Below, piece by piece: positions 1-8,100 of a DNA stretch of 45,633 nucleotides. The position numbers and the translations under genes were made by a program. A model generated the notes under the pieces. It did not search any database. It worked only from the letters and a program-made list of their open reading frames with translations, and was not told where the DNA came from. This stretch comes from Tistlia consotensis USBA 355 (lineage in GTDB: Bacteria; Pseudomonadota; Alphaproteobacteria; Kiloniellales; DSM-21159). Position 1 is the stretch's first letter, and each line of letters opens with the position of its first letter. The stretch is from assembly GCF_900177295.1 (NCBI RefSeq), contig NZ_FWZX01000044.1, positions 1 to 45,633 of the forward strand, given 5' to 3'.

Positions 1-211
1 GGGACTCGGGCGCCGGCGGAGCGTCGATCCGCGTGCAGAGCTGCTTGCGCCAGCGGAACAGCTGGCTGACGTGCAGGCCCGCCGAGCGCGCCACCTCCGA
101 GACCGTCACGCCCGGCTCCAGGCTCGCCGCGACCAGCCGCTCCTTCTCCGCACGCGACCAGTGCCGCCGCCGCTCAACGGACGTGATCACCTCGACCCGC
201 GGTATCGTCAT
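1..211 (-). CDS. tnpA: IS66-family TnpA-like accessory transposase, partial
   Basis: The 70 codons visible here start at an ATG at 211 and run out of the left edge. The product begins MTIPRVEVITSVERRRHWSR and continues with a helix-turn-helix of the HTH_Tnp_1 type (EKERLVAASLEPG, then VSEVARSAGL, SQLFRWRKQL). That pattern is characteristic of the small TnpA protein of IS66 elements, which is needed for transposition together with TnpB and TnpC. The gene reads away from the ICE, so tnpB and tnpC would lie outside the window. No clear IS66 terminal inverted repeat was found between its start and the recombinase stop at 256, so the exact IS boundary is unresolved. An IS3-type OrfA is a less likely alternative. 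Confidence 0.75.
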   Translation of the reverse strand, partial: MTIPRVEVITSVERRRHWSRAEKERLVAASLEPGVTVSEVARSAGLHVSQLFRWRKQLCTRIDAPPAPES

Positions 212-220
212 AGGGCTACT

Positions 221-238
221 CCTAGGATTACCCCTAGG
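221..238. repeat. Paired CCTAGG palindromes upstream of tnpA
   Basis: CCTAGG occurs at 221-226 and again at 233-238, just upstream of the tnpA start. The two copies are 12 bp apart, about one helical turn. They may mark an operator or be part of the IS end. This is only a visible repeat; no function is shown. Confidence 0.35.
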
Positions 239-255
239 ACCTTCCCACGATCCCG

Positions 256-1881
256 CTATCCCGCAAGGCGGCTCTCACCGGAGGCGTACGTTTTGCGCCC
301 GGAAACGATGTCAAGGATGTTCATCACCTCGCCGCGTAAGGTGGCGTTGACTTCGCCGCGCTTGTCGCCGGGCTCAAGCACCACCTCGTCGACCAGCGCG
401 CGGAACGCCTCGGCAGCTTGATCGCGCAGTTCGGGATCAGCCAGAGCCTCGCTCAACTGCGTCACCTTGGCTTTGTAGATTTCGGCGATGTTGGGGTGGA
501 TGTCCGGGACGTCCTCGGGCGCCTGTTCCATACGCGCCAGGACATCCGCCTTCTGGCGCTCAAGTTCCTCCATCCGATCCTTCATGGCCGGCTGATACAT
601 GCCATCCTCGATCGCTGCCATGATGCCGACGATGCCACGTTCGATCTTCTCCAGCGCCTTGCGGTCAAGCTCCACCTGCGCCCGGCGTTCACGGTTCTGA
701 CTGTTGAGCGCTTCGGCATAGGCGCGCACGGCCTTGGCGACCCTGTCGGCCGAAACCAGCCGTTCAGTAAGGCCGGAGAGAATGCGCTGCTCGATGTCAT
801 CGCGACGGATGGTATGGCCGTTGTCGCAGGTGCCCCGGCGATAGCGGTTGAGACAGCCATACCGGTCACGGGTGATGATGCCGTAGTTGCCGCCGCAGCA
901 GCCGCATTTGAGTAGGCCGGAGAACAGAAAGGCGGGGCGGCGCAGCTCGTTGACGTGCTTGGCACGATAAGCGCGCACGCCTTTGGTGACATTCTCGAAC
1001 TGCTTGGAGATTTCCTCCTGCCGCCGCCGCGCCGCCTGCCAAAGGTCTTCGTTGACGACGCGCAGCTCCTGCACCTCGGTCCTGATCCACTCGGACTCCG
1101 GGTTGACGCGCGACACGCGCTTCCCCGTCGCCGGATTCTTGATGTAACGCAGCCGGTTCCAGACCAGCACACCGGCATAGAGCTCGTTGTTAACGATGCC
1201 GGTGCCCCGGCAGACATGGCCGCGAATGGTGGTGTCGCCCCAGGCCTTGCCATTGGGGCCGGGAATGCCATCGCGGTTGAGGTCGGCGGCGATAGCCTTG
1301 GGGCTCTTGCCGGCCGCGAATTCGCGAAATATGCGGCGGACGATCTCCGCCTCGGCCTCGTTGATCTTCCGTTCGCCGCGCACCTGCTCGCCGTCGCCGT
1401 TGAGCCGCTTCACGACGTCATAGCCGTAGCAGAGGCCGCCGCCCGCCTTTCCCTTCTCGACGCGGCCGCGCAGACCGCGGTGGGTCTTGGCGGCGAGGTC
1501 TTTCAGGAACAGGGCGTTCATGGTGCCCTTGAGACCGACATGCAGCTCGGAGATCTCGCCCTCGGCAAGTGTCACGAGCGTCACGCCGGCAAACTTGAAA
1601 TGCTTGTAGAGAATGGCGACATCGGCCTGGTCGCGGCTGATGCGGTCCAGCGCTTCCGCCAGCACGGCTTCGAACTTGCCCGCCTGCGCGTCCTGCAAGA
1701 GCGCCTGAATGCCCGGCCGCAAGGTGACGCTCGCGCCCGAAATGGCAGCGTCCTTGTAGGCCCCCACCACTTTCCACTTCTCCCGCGCCGCCTGATCCCG
1801 GCAAATGCGGAACTGGTCCTCGATTGAGGAAACGCTCTGATTGTCCGAGGAATAGCGGGCGTATAGCGCAGCGCGGGTCAT
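256..1881 (-). CDS. Large serine recombinase (site-specific integrase/excisionase of the element)
   Basis: This 541-residue protein has the resolvase catalytic domain at its N-terminus: YARYSS with the likely nucleophile Ser11, and the DRISR motif near residue 80. It continues with a recombinase domain and a Cys-rich zinc ribbon around residues 325-355 (CGCCGG, GTCDNG). A charged coiled-coil stretch follows near residues 400-450. Large serine recombinases integrate and excise phages and ICEs between attP and attB, so this is the likely integrase of the element. The start at 1881 is preferred because GAGAGAAAGGAAAG sits just upstream; a GTG at 1914 overlapping the previous stop is the alternative. 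It probably forms an operon with the small upstream gene. The C-terminus abuts the IS fragment, so a slight truncation is possible. Confidence 0.93.
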   Translation of the reverse strand: MTRAALYARYSSDNQSVSSIEDQFRICRDQAAREKWKVVGAYKDAAISGASVTLRPGIQALLQDAQAGKFEAVLAEALDRISRDQADVAILYKHFKFAGVTLVTLAEGEISELHVGLKGTMNALFLKDLAAKTHRGLRGRVEKGKAGGGLCYGYDVVKRLNGDGEQVRGERKINEAEAEIVRRIFREFAAGKSPKAIAADLNRDGIPGPNGKAWGDTTIRGHVCRGTGIVNNELYAGVLVWNRLRYIKNPATGKRVSRVNPESEWIRTEVQELRVVNEDLWQAARRRQEEISKQFENVTKGVRAYRAKHVNELRRPAFLFSGLLKCGCCGGNYGIITRDRYGCLNRYRRGTCDNGHTIRRDDIEQRILSGLTERLVSADRVAKAVRAYAEALNSQNRERRAQVELDRKALEKIERGIVGIMAAIEDGMYQPAMKDRMEELERQKADVLARMEQAPEDVPDIHPNIAEIYKAKVTQLSEALADPELRDQAAEAFRALVDEVVLEPGDKRGEVNATLRGEVMNILDIVSGRKTYASGESRLAG

Positions 1882-1910
1882 AAGACTTTCCTTTCTCTCA
1901 AGGGCGGATT

Positions 1911-2195
1911 TCACCCGTCCGGTTCCCGCCCCTCTTCCTTTGGCATTCGGTCCTCAAAACGCCCCACCGGGGCGTTTTGCCCGCCGTTGGCGGACCGGCC
2001 CTCATTGTCGTTGGCCGCCCGCTTCCGCCGCTCCCGCTCCCAGGCCCTGATATGTTCGCGGGCAATATGGCGGCCGATGGCCCGCGCGATGGTATCCAGG
2101 TGCCGCTCCGCTTCTTGCGCCGCCCCTTGCTTGGGGCCGTTATCGTTCGCCGGGGGCGGGATGACCGCGGCCGCCTGGTCCTCCTTTTCCTTCAT
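1911..2195 (-). CDS. Small charged protein encoded upstream of the recombinase
   Basis: This 94-residue protein of unknown function starts at an ATG preceded by GGAAAGG. It carries two ANDN motifs separated by a strongly charged helical stretch (IARAIGRHIAREHIRAWERERR region, described by key residues) and a Gly/Asn-rich tail. It lies 29 bp upstream of the chosen recombinase start, and its stop overlaps the alternative GTG start of the recombinase, so co-translation is likely. Small proteins of this kind are common next to serine recombinases in alphaproteobacterial elements. A recombination directionality factor is a possible role, but no recognisable HTH is visible, so this remains inference. 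Confidence 0.7.
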   Translation of the reverse strand: MKEKEDQAAAVIPPPANDNGPKQGAAQEAERHLDTIARAIGRHIAREHIRAWERERRKRAANDNEGRSANGGQNAPVGRFEDRMPKEEGREPDG

Positions 2196-2297
2196 GGGCC
2201 GAACCTTTCCAGTATTGATGCATACCGGATAAGGATCGCGCAAAAGCAGCCGAGTTCTTATAGCCGTTATATACCCTGTTCTTCTCCCAGGCCCTCT

Positions 2298-3212
2298 TCA
2301 GACAAACAACGCCTTCAGCATTTCTCCCTGCTCGGCATGCTTGGCCGGATTTTCAGCCTTGAGCCTGCGCAGGTTGAGAAGCTTCCATTGGATGGCGGGA
2401 AGCCGTTCGGCCTGGGGCAGGTCGATGAGGGCGAAATCCGGTTCAGCGTCGTGAAGCGACAGCAGGAACGCCGCGGACTTGCCAGTCAGGCGGCTTCGGA
2501 TATCCGCGATCAGGCGCGTCCGCGTCGTTTCGAGATCGGCCAGCGCGATCTCTTCCCGCGTCATCCCAACGAATTCCTCCGTATACAGTTCTTCTATCGG
2601 GATAGCCGGCGGCGCCAGCAGTTCGTGCGGCGGACGGCCGGACGCGCAGACATAGGCCAGAAAGACCCGGAACAAATCGTCCGTCAGCCCCTCATTCTCA
2701 TAGAGCAGGTGGACATCGTAGAGATCGCGCGGGTGCTGGCGGTCGAGGGCAGCATGCAGCTTGCCGGCAAAGAGGTCCTCGAAGGCGAGCACCGGCATCT
2801 CGGCGAACCCAAAGGCCTCCTCCACCGCGTCCGAAACCCTCATCGGCACCGGCGACAGCACCGTTCCGCGCATGACAGGCGAGGTCTCGATCTTCACGCT
2901 CGCCGCACCGCGCGAGGCCATGATGCGGGTTTCCAGGTTCCCGCCGCCGGCGATGCGCTGGAGCCGCACATCCCTGTTGCTGCGGCCGAATGAGTCCATG
3001 ATCCGGTCGAGCGTGGCATCGATATGCTGAAGAGAGACGGCCCGATCCTCGATCGGTACATAGGTCAGATCGATATCGACCGACAGGCGCGGCATGTCCC
3101 GGTAGAAGAGATTGATGGCTGAACCGCCTTTGAGCGCAAAGACCTCCTCGGCCGCAATGGCCGGCATGAGGCGCATCAGCAAGCGGACCTGCTCGACATA
3201 GCGTTCACGCAT
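2298..3212 (-). CDS. abiEii: AbiEii/AbiGii-family nucleotidyltransferase toxin
   Basis: This 304-residue protein has the DUF1814/AbiEii nucleotidyltransferase signature. It shows KGGSAINLFY at residues 28-37, then the metal-binding acidic pair in SVDIDLTY (Asp46 and Asp48). A later KLHAALDRQHPRDLYDV segment supplies the conserved Lys and Asp residues of the family. AbiEii proteins are toxins of type IV toxin-antitoxin systems that give phage abortive infection and stabilise mobile elements. The start at 3212 overlaps the end of the antitoxin gene by 8 bp, which fits translational coupling. All key motifs are present, so the toxin looks intact. Confidence 0.92.
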   Translation of the reverse strand: MRERYVEQVRLLMRLMPAIAAEEVFALKGGSAINLFYRDMPRLSVDIDLTYVPIEDRAVSLQHIDATLDRIMDSFGRSNRDVRLQRIAGGGNLETRIMASRGAASVKIETSPVMRGTVLSPVPMRVSDAVEEAFGFAEMPVLAFEDLFAGKLHAALDRQHPRDLYDVHLLYENEGLTDDLFRVFLAYVCASGRPPHELLAPPAIPIEELYTEEFVGMTREEIALADLETTRTRLIADIRSRLTGKSAAFLLSLHDAEPDFALIDLPQAERLPAIQWKLLNLRRLKAENPAKHAEQGEMLKALFV

Positions 3213-4083
3213 GGCTCGCGTCCTCGTCCATGTCCTCAGGCAGAAGCGCCTCGGGCACATAGATCCGGTAGACCGGGTGCAGTTTTCCGCCCTTCGCCAG
3301 CGCGCGCGGGCCGGAACCGAAATCGATGGCGCTCTTGTCCAGATGCTTCACCCAGGCATGGGCATGCCGGTCGGCGAACACGAAAAACAGGCGCTTGACC
3401 TTGATGCTTCGGCAAGCGCGCAGCAGGGTCATCAGGCGCTTGGGACGCAGGTTCGTCAGACCCTGAAAGATCATGTCCAGATTGTCGAAGGTCGCGTGGG
3501 CTGGCAGTTCGTCGAGCGCTTCGAGGATGGCGCGCTCGGGTGACGAAACCTTGAGCGGCCAGCGCCAGGGGCTCACGGTCGGGCCGTGTCCTGCCCCCGC
3601 CCCATGCGCGCTCTCGAACTGGTGCTCGGCATTCTCGACGCCGGTAAGGTCGTCACCGAACAGGACGCGAGAGCGAACGACGAACTGTGTCTTGCCTGGA
3701 AGGCGGGCCAGCCAGGAGGGAACTTCGCCATAGAGATAGACACGCTCCCCGCCGCCAAGTGGCAGATAGTGGGCGAGCCCATGGAAGCCGAGCGCGCTCA
3801 AACCACCCAGATGGACGTCATGTTCCATGATCCATTGGATCGACAGCAGCGCGAGCTGCCAGTCGGTCTCCGGTCGGACAAGTGGGCGCCCTGCCTGATC
3901 GGTATGAGGCAGCGGGCGACGGTAGACCCCGCGCACCACCCGCTCCAGCCAGCCCCGCTCGGCATAGTCGTGGATGGACTTGGGATCGATCCCGAAGCGC
4001 TTCAGCCATGCGGCATCAACGAGGAAGCCGGGGGGGACCCGCTCCAGAAAGGGCTTTAGTCTCGGCGTTTTTTGATGGCTCAT
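3205..4083 (-). CDS. abiEi: AbiEi-family antitoxin and autorepressor
   Basis: This 292-residue protein has an N-terminal winged-helix region (FGIDPKSIHDYAERGWLERV, then GVYRRP) and the AbiEi C-terminal domain with several basic stretches. In characterised AbiE systems the AbiEi protein counters AbiEii and represses its own promoter by binding inverted repeats. The gene is the first of the two-gene operon. The ATG at 4083 lies inside one of two 23-bp palindromes, and no good ribosome-binding site precedes it. A TTG at 4119 with AGGAAA upstream and an ATG at 4089 are alternatives, so the exact start is uncertain. The product begins MSHQKTPRLKPFLERVPPGF if 4083 is used. Confidence 0.88.
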   Translation of the reverse strand: MSHQKTPRLKPFLERVPPGFLVDAAWLKRFGIDPKSIHDYAERGWLERVVRGVYRRPLPHTDQAGRPLVRPETDWQLALLSIQWIMEHDVHLGGLSALGFHGLAHYLPLGGGERVYLYGEVPSWLARLPGKTQFVVRSRVLFGDDLTGVENAEHQFESAHGAGAGHGPTVSPWRWPLKVSSPERAILEALDELPAHATFDNLDMIFQGLTNLRPKRLMTLLRACRSIKVKRLFFVFADRHAHAWVKHLDKSAIDFGSGPRALAKGGKLHPVYRIYVPEALLPEDMDEDASHA

Positions 4084-4093
4084 AACCATCAAA
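4071..4093. promoter_or_regulatory. AbiE operator-like palindrome, proximal copy
   Basis: A 23-bp inverted repeat, TTTGATGG-N7-CCATCAAA, overlaps the proposed abiEi start codon. A second copy with identical arms lies 49 bp further upstream. Both arms are perfect over 8 bp. By analogy with AbiEi autoregulation this is the likely repressor-binding site. Confidence 0.8.
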
Positions 4094-4142
4094 TTCGCAT
4101 GTTTTGAAAATATTTGCAACTCGCATTTCCTGTATATCTCTT

Positions 4143-4165
4143 TTTGATGGTCCACAACCATCAAA
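4143..4165. promoter_or_regulatory. AbiE operator-like palindrome, distal copy
   Basis: This is the second 23-bp TTTGATGG-N7-CCATCAAA palindrome. Only the 7-bp centre differs from the copy at 4071-4093. The AT-rich 49 bp between the two copies probably contains promoter elements, but I cannot assign the -35 and -10 boxes with confidence. Confidence 0.8.
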
Positions 4166-4464
4166 TAATTGAAACTTCAAAATACCCTATACCATTGCCG
4201 ACCGGGACGGGTGCACCGGCGGGAACGACCCTGGAGGCGTCCCCCTTTCGAGAGCCCGGCAGGACCAGGCACGATGATACGAATCCTCGGCACATGCGCT
4301 TATGGTCGGAGGATTCGTAACAATCTCCCTTGCAGGAAGGCTCGCCTTGCCTTCGGCGACATCCCCACGACCGCGAAGGGCGCGACTTCCGAATTCATGG
4401 GCAAAAGCCATCGTCGTCCGAAGTCATTTGCGACCGATTTCGGGATCGAGCAAATCGGAGCGGC
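4166..4464. other. Intergenic region with a 10-bp inverted repeat
   Basis: No gene is visible between the abiE promoter and the DUF736 stop. ACGAATCCTC at 4279-4288 is repeated in inverted orientation at 4309-4318 with a 20-bp spacer. The long spacer and lack of a T-run argue against a normal terminator. It could be a protein-binding site or a scar. Confidence 0.5.
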
Positions 4465-4782
4465 TCATCCCTCCCGCCGCCTGTTCCAGACGAGCTGCGC
4501 CCGATCACCCTCCTCGGAGGGAAACAGCGCCGCTGTGAAGGGCTCGGGAAGGCTCGGGTCGTCGAGACGGACGCGGAGATAGTATTTCGGGTGATCGCCC
4601 GTCGTCCGGGCATCCCAGGCGTCACCGATGCGGGCGTTGCCGACGAGGACGCGGAATGCCGGGGCGTAGTCATGGGTACGGTCGTCGTTGGGGACGAGCC
4701 GGACCTTGGCGTCGATAGTGAGCGTGCGGATGGAGCCGGTCCAGCCGCCGTCATTGGACAAAGTGAAGGCGCCGATTTGCAT
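4465..4782 (-). CDS. DUF736 family protein (copy 1, end of the trb operon)
   Basis: This 105-residue protein starts MQIGAFTLSNDGGWTGSIRT and has the DUF736 pattern of short beta strands (IDAKVRLVPND, YAPAFRVLVG, YYLRVRLDDPSLP, then QLVWNRR). DUF736 proteins are small, uncharacterised and nearly always found in alphaproteobacterial conjugative elements. The gene starts 3 bp after the DUF2274 gene, so it is the last gene of the trb operon. A second, divergent DUF736 gene lies at 28750-29088. The function is unknown; single-stranded DNA or protein binding has not been shown. Confidence 0.88.
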   Translation of the reverse strand: MQIGAFTLSNDGGWTGSIRTLTIDAKVRLVPNDDRTHDYAPAFRVLVGNARIGDAWDARTTGDHPKYYLRVRLDDPSLPEPFTAALFPSEEGDRAQLVWNRRREG

Positions 4783-4785
4783 GGG

Positions 4786-5109
4786 TCACTCCTGGAATTG
4801 CGATGTGGATGAGACCGCGGGCGACGCCGCTTCGGTATCGCCCGCGCGCGGTGAGCGGGTGCGGCGGGCCGGTTTGTCGATGTTCGTCTCCGGCAACCCC
4901 TCCTTGCGCGCCTTGGCGAAGGCGCGGTCGCTGTCGAGGAAGGCCTCCAGCATGAAGGGAATGAGCTCGGTGACGGATTCGGCCTCGCCATAGGTGGCGC
5001 GGTAGAGGGTCGCATAATCCCGGAGCGCCTGGTTGAGGTCAGCGCCCACCGTGATGGTGATCTTCGCCGGCGTGCGGTCGGGCAGTTTTCCGAGTTTCAG
5101 ATTGGCCAT
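4786..5109 (-). CDS. DUF2274 family protein
   Basis: This 107-residue protein starts MANLKLGKLPDRTPAKITIT and matches the DUF2274 family, which regularly follows trbI in alphaproteobacterial trb clusters. A strong GAAGGAGGAGGA lies upstream of the ATG at 5109. The first 70 residues are the conserved part, with a ribbon-like start followed by helices (LNQALRDYATLYRA, LIPFMLEAFLDSD). The tail is low-complexity and basic. The fold hints at a ribbon-helix-helix DNA-binding protein, which is inference. It sits 41 bp downstream of trbI. Confidence 0.88.
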   Translation of the reverse strand: MANLKLGKLPDRTPAKITITVGADLNQALRDYATLYRATYGEAESVTELIPFMLEAFLDSDRAFAKARKEGLPETNIDKPARRTRSPRAGDTEAASPAVSSTSQFQE

Positions 5110-5150
5110 GATCGATCCTCCTCCTTCGCTAAAGCTTCGGTGGACAGGTT

Positions 5151-6371
5151 TCAGCCCTGGTAGGGGCGCAATACGAGATCCCTGTGGACGATGATCCTGA
5201 GCGGCCAGCCGGGACGGACAGTGATGGTGGGCTGGATGTTCAGGTTCTTCTCGGTGATGCGCTGGCCGGCCCGATTGACGTTCTGCTGAGTTGACTCGCG
5301 GATGGCCCGGACCAGATCGCTCTCGTCGCTGCCCAGGCTCAGTTCCGTGCCGACGCCGAGCAGGGTGGAGAGCGCGATGCCCTTGATGAGCCGCCAAGTG
5401 TGGTAGTCGACCTCGTCCTCGAGCCCGGCATAACCGGCGGTGTCGGTGGCTGGCAGATTGTCGATCTCGATGGAGGAGCCGTTGGGCACAATGATGCGCT
5501 GCCAGACAAGCAGCGCACGGGACTGCCCGAAGGCGATCACGCTGTCATAGGTGCCGACCAGGCGCGAACCCTGCGGGATGAGCAACGTTCGGCCGGTCAC
5601 CGTGTCGTAGACGTTCTCGGTGACCTGGGCGACGACGAGGCCCGGCAGGTCGGAATTGATGCCGGTGATCAGGCTCGCGGCGATCACACTGCCGGCCATC
5701 ACCTGATAGGGCGAGACCGGCGTCTGCAGGGCGTGTGGGTTATAGATACCGCCGGCGTCGCGCTGACTCAGGAAGTCGAGCTTGCGCTGCTGGTTGTTCT
5801 GGTCGCGTTCAGGGTCGAGCGCCAGGCGGTCAGCGTCGAGCGAACCAGTCTCCGTTGCCGCCATTTGCTGAGACTGGCCCGTCACTGCCGGTGTGTCCTG
5901 CCGCGGCCGGTTCTCGATACGGAAGAAGACGCCGGCCTCCATCGCCTGGATGGCCTGCTGGGCGAGGCGCTGCTCCTCGGCGGACAATTCCGATCCTCCC
6001 GGCGCAATCCCGAGCTGTCGTTGGCGCTCCAGGATCGGTCGCCCGAGATCGCCGGGAAGCGGTGGACCCAATTCAGGTGTCTGGGGACGGACCTGGCTGT
6101 AATCGCCGGGCAGCGCGGCGAGGCCGTCCGAGGTCGGTTTGCGCTCGGTGTTGTAGAGCTCCTCGGCCTGGTCCTGAATGCGCAGGGCCGGGCCTTGCAA
6201 CGCCATCATGGTCACGCCGAGGATGGCGCCGGAGCCAAGCGCGGCCGCGCCAATGACAAGGCCGCGCCTGAAGCGCACGACGCGACGGGGCGCGGCACGC
6301 AGGTCCAGCTTGCCGGGATCGCGCTTGGACGAACCGGCGGGTCGTGGCGTGGGTGCGGCGGTATCCGTCAT
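5151..6371 (-). CDS. trbI: TrbI, VirB10-like core-complex protein of the conjugative T4SS
   Basis: This 406-residue protein has a short cytoplasmic Pro-rich N-terminus, one membrane helix at about residues 37-57, a linker and a C-terminal VirB10/TrbI beta domain (VIAASLITGINSDLPGLVVA, then QGSRLVGTYDS). VirB10-type proteins span both membranes and transmit energy from the ATPases to the outer-membrane pore. The length is normal for trbI. The gene follows trbG by 11 bp and precedes DUF2274. No damage is visible. Confidence 0.95.
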   Translation of the reverse strand: MTDTAAPTPRPAGSSKRDPGKLDLRAAPRRVVRFRRGLVIGAAALGSGAILGVTMMALQGPALRIQDQAEELYNTERKPTSDGLAALPGDYSQVRPQTPELGPPLPGDLGRPILERQRQLGIAPGGSELSAEEQRLAQQAIQAMEAGVFFRIENRPRQDTPAVTGQSQQMAATETGSLDADRLALDPERDQNNQQRKLDFLSQRDAGGIYNPHALQTPVSPYQVMAGSVIAASLITGINSDLPGLVVAQVTENVYDTVTGRTLLIPQGSRLVGTYDSVIAFGQSRALLVWQRIIVPNGSSIEIDNLPATDTAGYAGLEDEVDYHTWRLIKGIALSTLLGVGTELSLGSDESDLVRAIRESTQQNVNRAGQRITEKNLNIQPTITVRPGWPLRIIVHRDLVLRPYQG

Positions 6372-6382
6372 GGCCCCTCCCC

Positions 6383-7381
6383 CTACCGCTCGTTAAGCGA
6401 AAACAGCGCGGTGCGCCGCGGCGTCCCGTCGGCCCGGGAAATCCGCACCACCTGCTGCGGCTTGGTGCCGAGGCGCAGCTCGGCGGCGGCGAACAGGCGG
6501 TCGACGATGTAGTAGTTGCCGCGCATGCGGTAGTTGACGAGTTCGTTGCCGCCGTCGGCGCCGACGACGAAAAGCGGCGGCGCCTCGCCCTGGTCGATAC
6601 GGCGGGGGAACTCGATATAGACCTTGTGGCCGTCGTCGAAGGCGCGCAGCGGCTTCCAGGGTGGGTTGTCGCCGGTGATGGCGTAACGGAAGCGGATGTT
6701 CTCCAACGCGACATTCGAAGCGACCGGCAGCGCCGCTTGTGCCTCCGCGTTCTGTCGGCGCAGGGCGAGAAGCTGATCGGAAGGATAGGTCCAGGAAATC
6801 GCCGCCATGGCGGTCTTCTCAGTGCTTTCGAGCTGCAGGTGATAGGCGCGCCGGTCGGTGGTGATGACGAGATTGGTCTTGAGCCCCGGCGCGAAGGGCT
6901 TGACCAGCACATGGGTGCGCTCGCTGTCGCCCGCGCCGCTTACCGTATCGCCGATCACCCAACGCACGGTGTCGCCGGCGGACACGGAGGTCAGCTTCTC
7001 GCCGGGCTGCAAGGCGATGTCGCTCACCCGCTCCGGCGCCGCATAGAGACGGTAGAGCGCCCCTTCCGCATAGGGATAGACCTGGATGGCGTTGATATAG
7101 CCGTATTTCGTCGGCTCCTGCGTCGCCGCCTTATTGGCGTCCTCGACCCGCTCGGTCGGCGGGCGCTTGTCCTCGGTCCCCTCGCCGGGCTCTGGCTGAA
7201 GCTGGCCCGGCAATGCCAGAACCTTCGGCACCTCGACGATCTTCACCGGCTTGGCCGGTTCCTGGTGGATGACGGCCGGCTTGAAGTCGTTGGAGTCGTA
7301 GCCGACCGCCGGGGGCAAAGGCTTTGTGGCGCAGGCGGACAAGGCCAGCGCCGACACGGTGATGACGAAAAGACTTCTCAT
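6383..7381 (-). CDS. trbG: TrbG, VirB9-like outer-membrane channel component
   Basis: This 332-residue protein starts with a lipoprotein-type signal (MRSLFVITVSALALSAC; lipobox LSAC with Cys at residue 17). The central region and the C-terminal VirB9 beta domain follow (YRLYAAPERVSDIALQPGEK, NIRFRYAITGDNPPWKP, VDRLFAAAELRLG). It forms the T4SS core complex with TrbI and TrbF. The ATG at 7381 overlaps the trbF stop as ATGA, which fixes this start over longer in-frame extensions. Confidence 0.95.
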   Translation of the reverse strand: MRSLFVITVSALALSACATKPLPPAVGYDSNDFKPAVIHQEPAKPVKIVEVPKVLALPGQLQPEPGEGTEDKRPPTERVEDANKAATQEPTKYGYINAIQVYPYAEGALYRLYAAPERVSDIALQPGEKLTSVSAGDTVRWVIGDTVSGAGDSERTHVLVKPFAPGLKTNLVITTDRRAYHLQLESTEKTAMAAISWTYPSDQLLALRRQNAEAQAALPVASNVALENIRFRYAITGDNPPWKPLRAFDDGHKVYIEFPRRIDQGEAPPLFVVGADGGNELVNYRMRGNYYIVDRLFAAAELRLGTKPQQVVRISRADGTPRRTALFSLNER

Positions 7382-8097
7382 TCTACGGACTCCTTGGGCA
7401 ATGAGGGCGCGGCGGCGTCGAGCTCGCGCGACCAGTCGATGGCATTGACGAAAACGCCGAGGGGGTTCTTGCGAAGCTGCTCGGCGGTGCGCGGGGTCTG
7501 GATCACGACCGTCAGGATCGCGGTCCAGCGTTCGGTTCGGGAGAGGCTGCCGCGCTCGAAGACCTGCTCGGTCCACTTGACCTGGAAGGAGGCGTCGGAG
7601 GCCCGCACCACGCTCGTCACCTGGACCGAGACGCTGCGGGTGCCGATCGCGCTGAAGGGATCATTCTTCTTGGCGTAATCGTTCAGGAACAGCGCCGCGC
7701 GGGCGGTGGTGAAATCGTAGGCGGCCAGCCAGTTCTGGCGCACCAGCACCGGATCGGTGGAAACCGAACGGACGTTGGTGATGAAGCGGGCGAGGTGCCA
7801 GGCGATCTGGGCGTCGGCCGGCTGGTAGTTCTGGATCGCCGGTGCGACGGCGCGCGCCTCGCCGAACTTGTCGACCTCGACCACATAGGGCGTGACGCGG
7901 CTTTGCAGCGACTGCCAGAGCAAGCCGCCGGAAAGACCGACAGAAAGCGCCAGGCAACCGAAGGCCATGAGCCGCCAGTTTCTCGCCTGGACGCGGGCGG
8001 AGCCGATGCGCTCGTCCCAGAGCTGCGCAGCCTTCTGATAGGGGGTAACGGGCTCTGGCGTCGTGCCATATCGCTGGATCGGTCGCTTGAACAGCAT
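7378..8097 (-). CDS. trbF: TrbF, VirB8-like inner-membrane T4SS protein
   Basis: This 239-residue protein has a short cytoplasmic N-terminus, one membrane helix at about residues 43-61 and a periplasmic VirB8-type domain (VTPYVVEVDKFGEARAV, IAWHLARFITNVRSVSTDP). VirB8 proteins nucleate assembly of the mating channel. The gene begins 3 bp after trbL and ends inside the trbG start codon, so it is embedded in the operon. Length and motifs are normal. Confidence 0.94.
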   Translation of the reverse strand: MLFKRPIQRYGTTPEPVTPYQKAAQLWDERIGSARVQARNWRLMAFGCLALSVGLSGGLLWQSLQSRVTPYVVEVDKFGEARAVAPAIQNYQPADAQIAWHLARFITNVRSVSTDPVLVRQNWLAAYDFTTARAALFLNDYAKKNDPFSAIGTRSVSVQVTSVVRASDASFQVKWTEQVFERGSLSRTERWTAILTVVIQTPRTAEQLRKNPLGVFVNAIDWSRELDAAAPSLPKESVE

Positions 8098-8100
8098 GGG

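Noticed and set aside
955-1827. 290-codon plus-strand frame opposite the serine recombinase
   Set aside because: Antisense shadow of a gene with clear catalytic motifs; no domain of its own.
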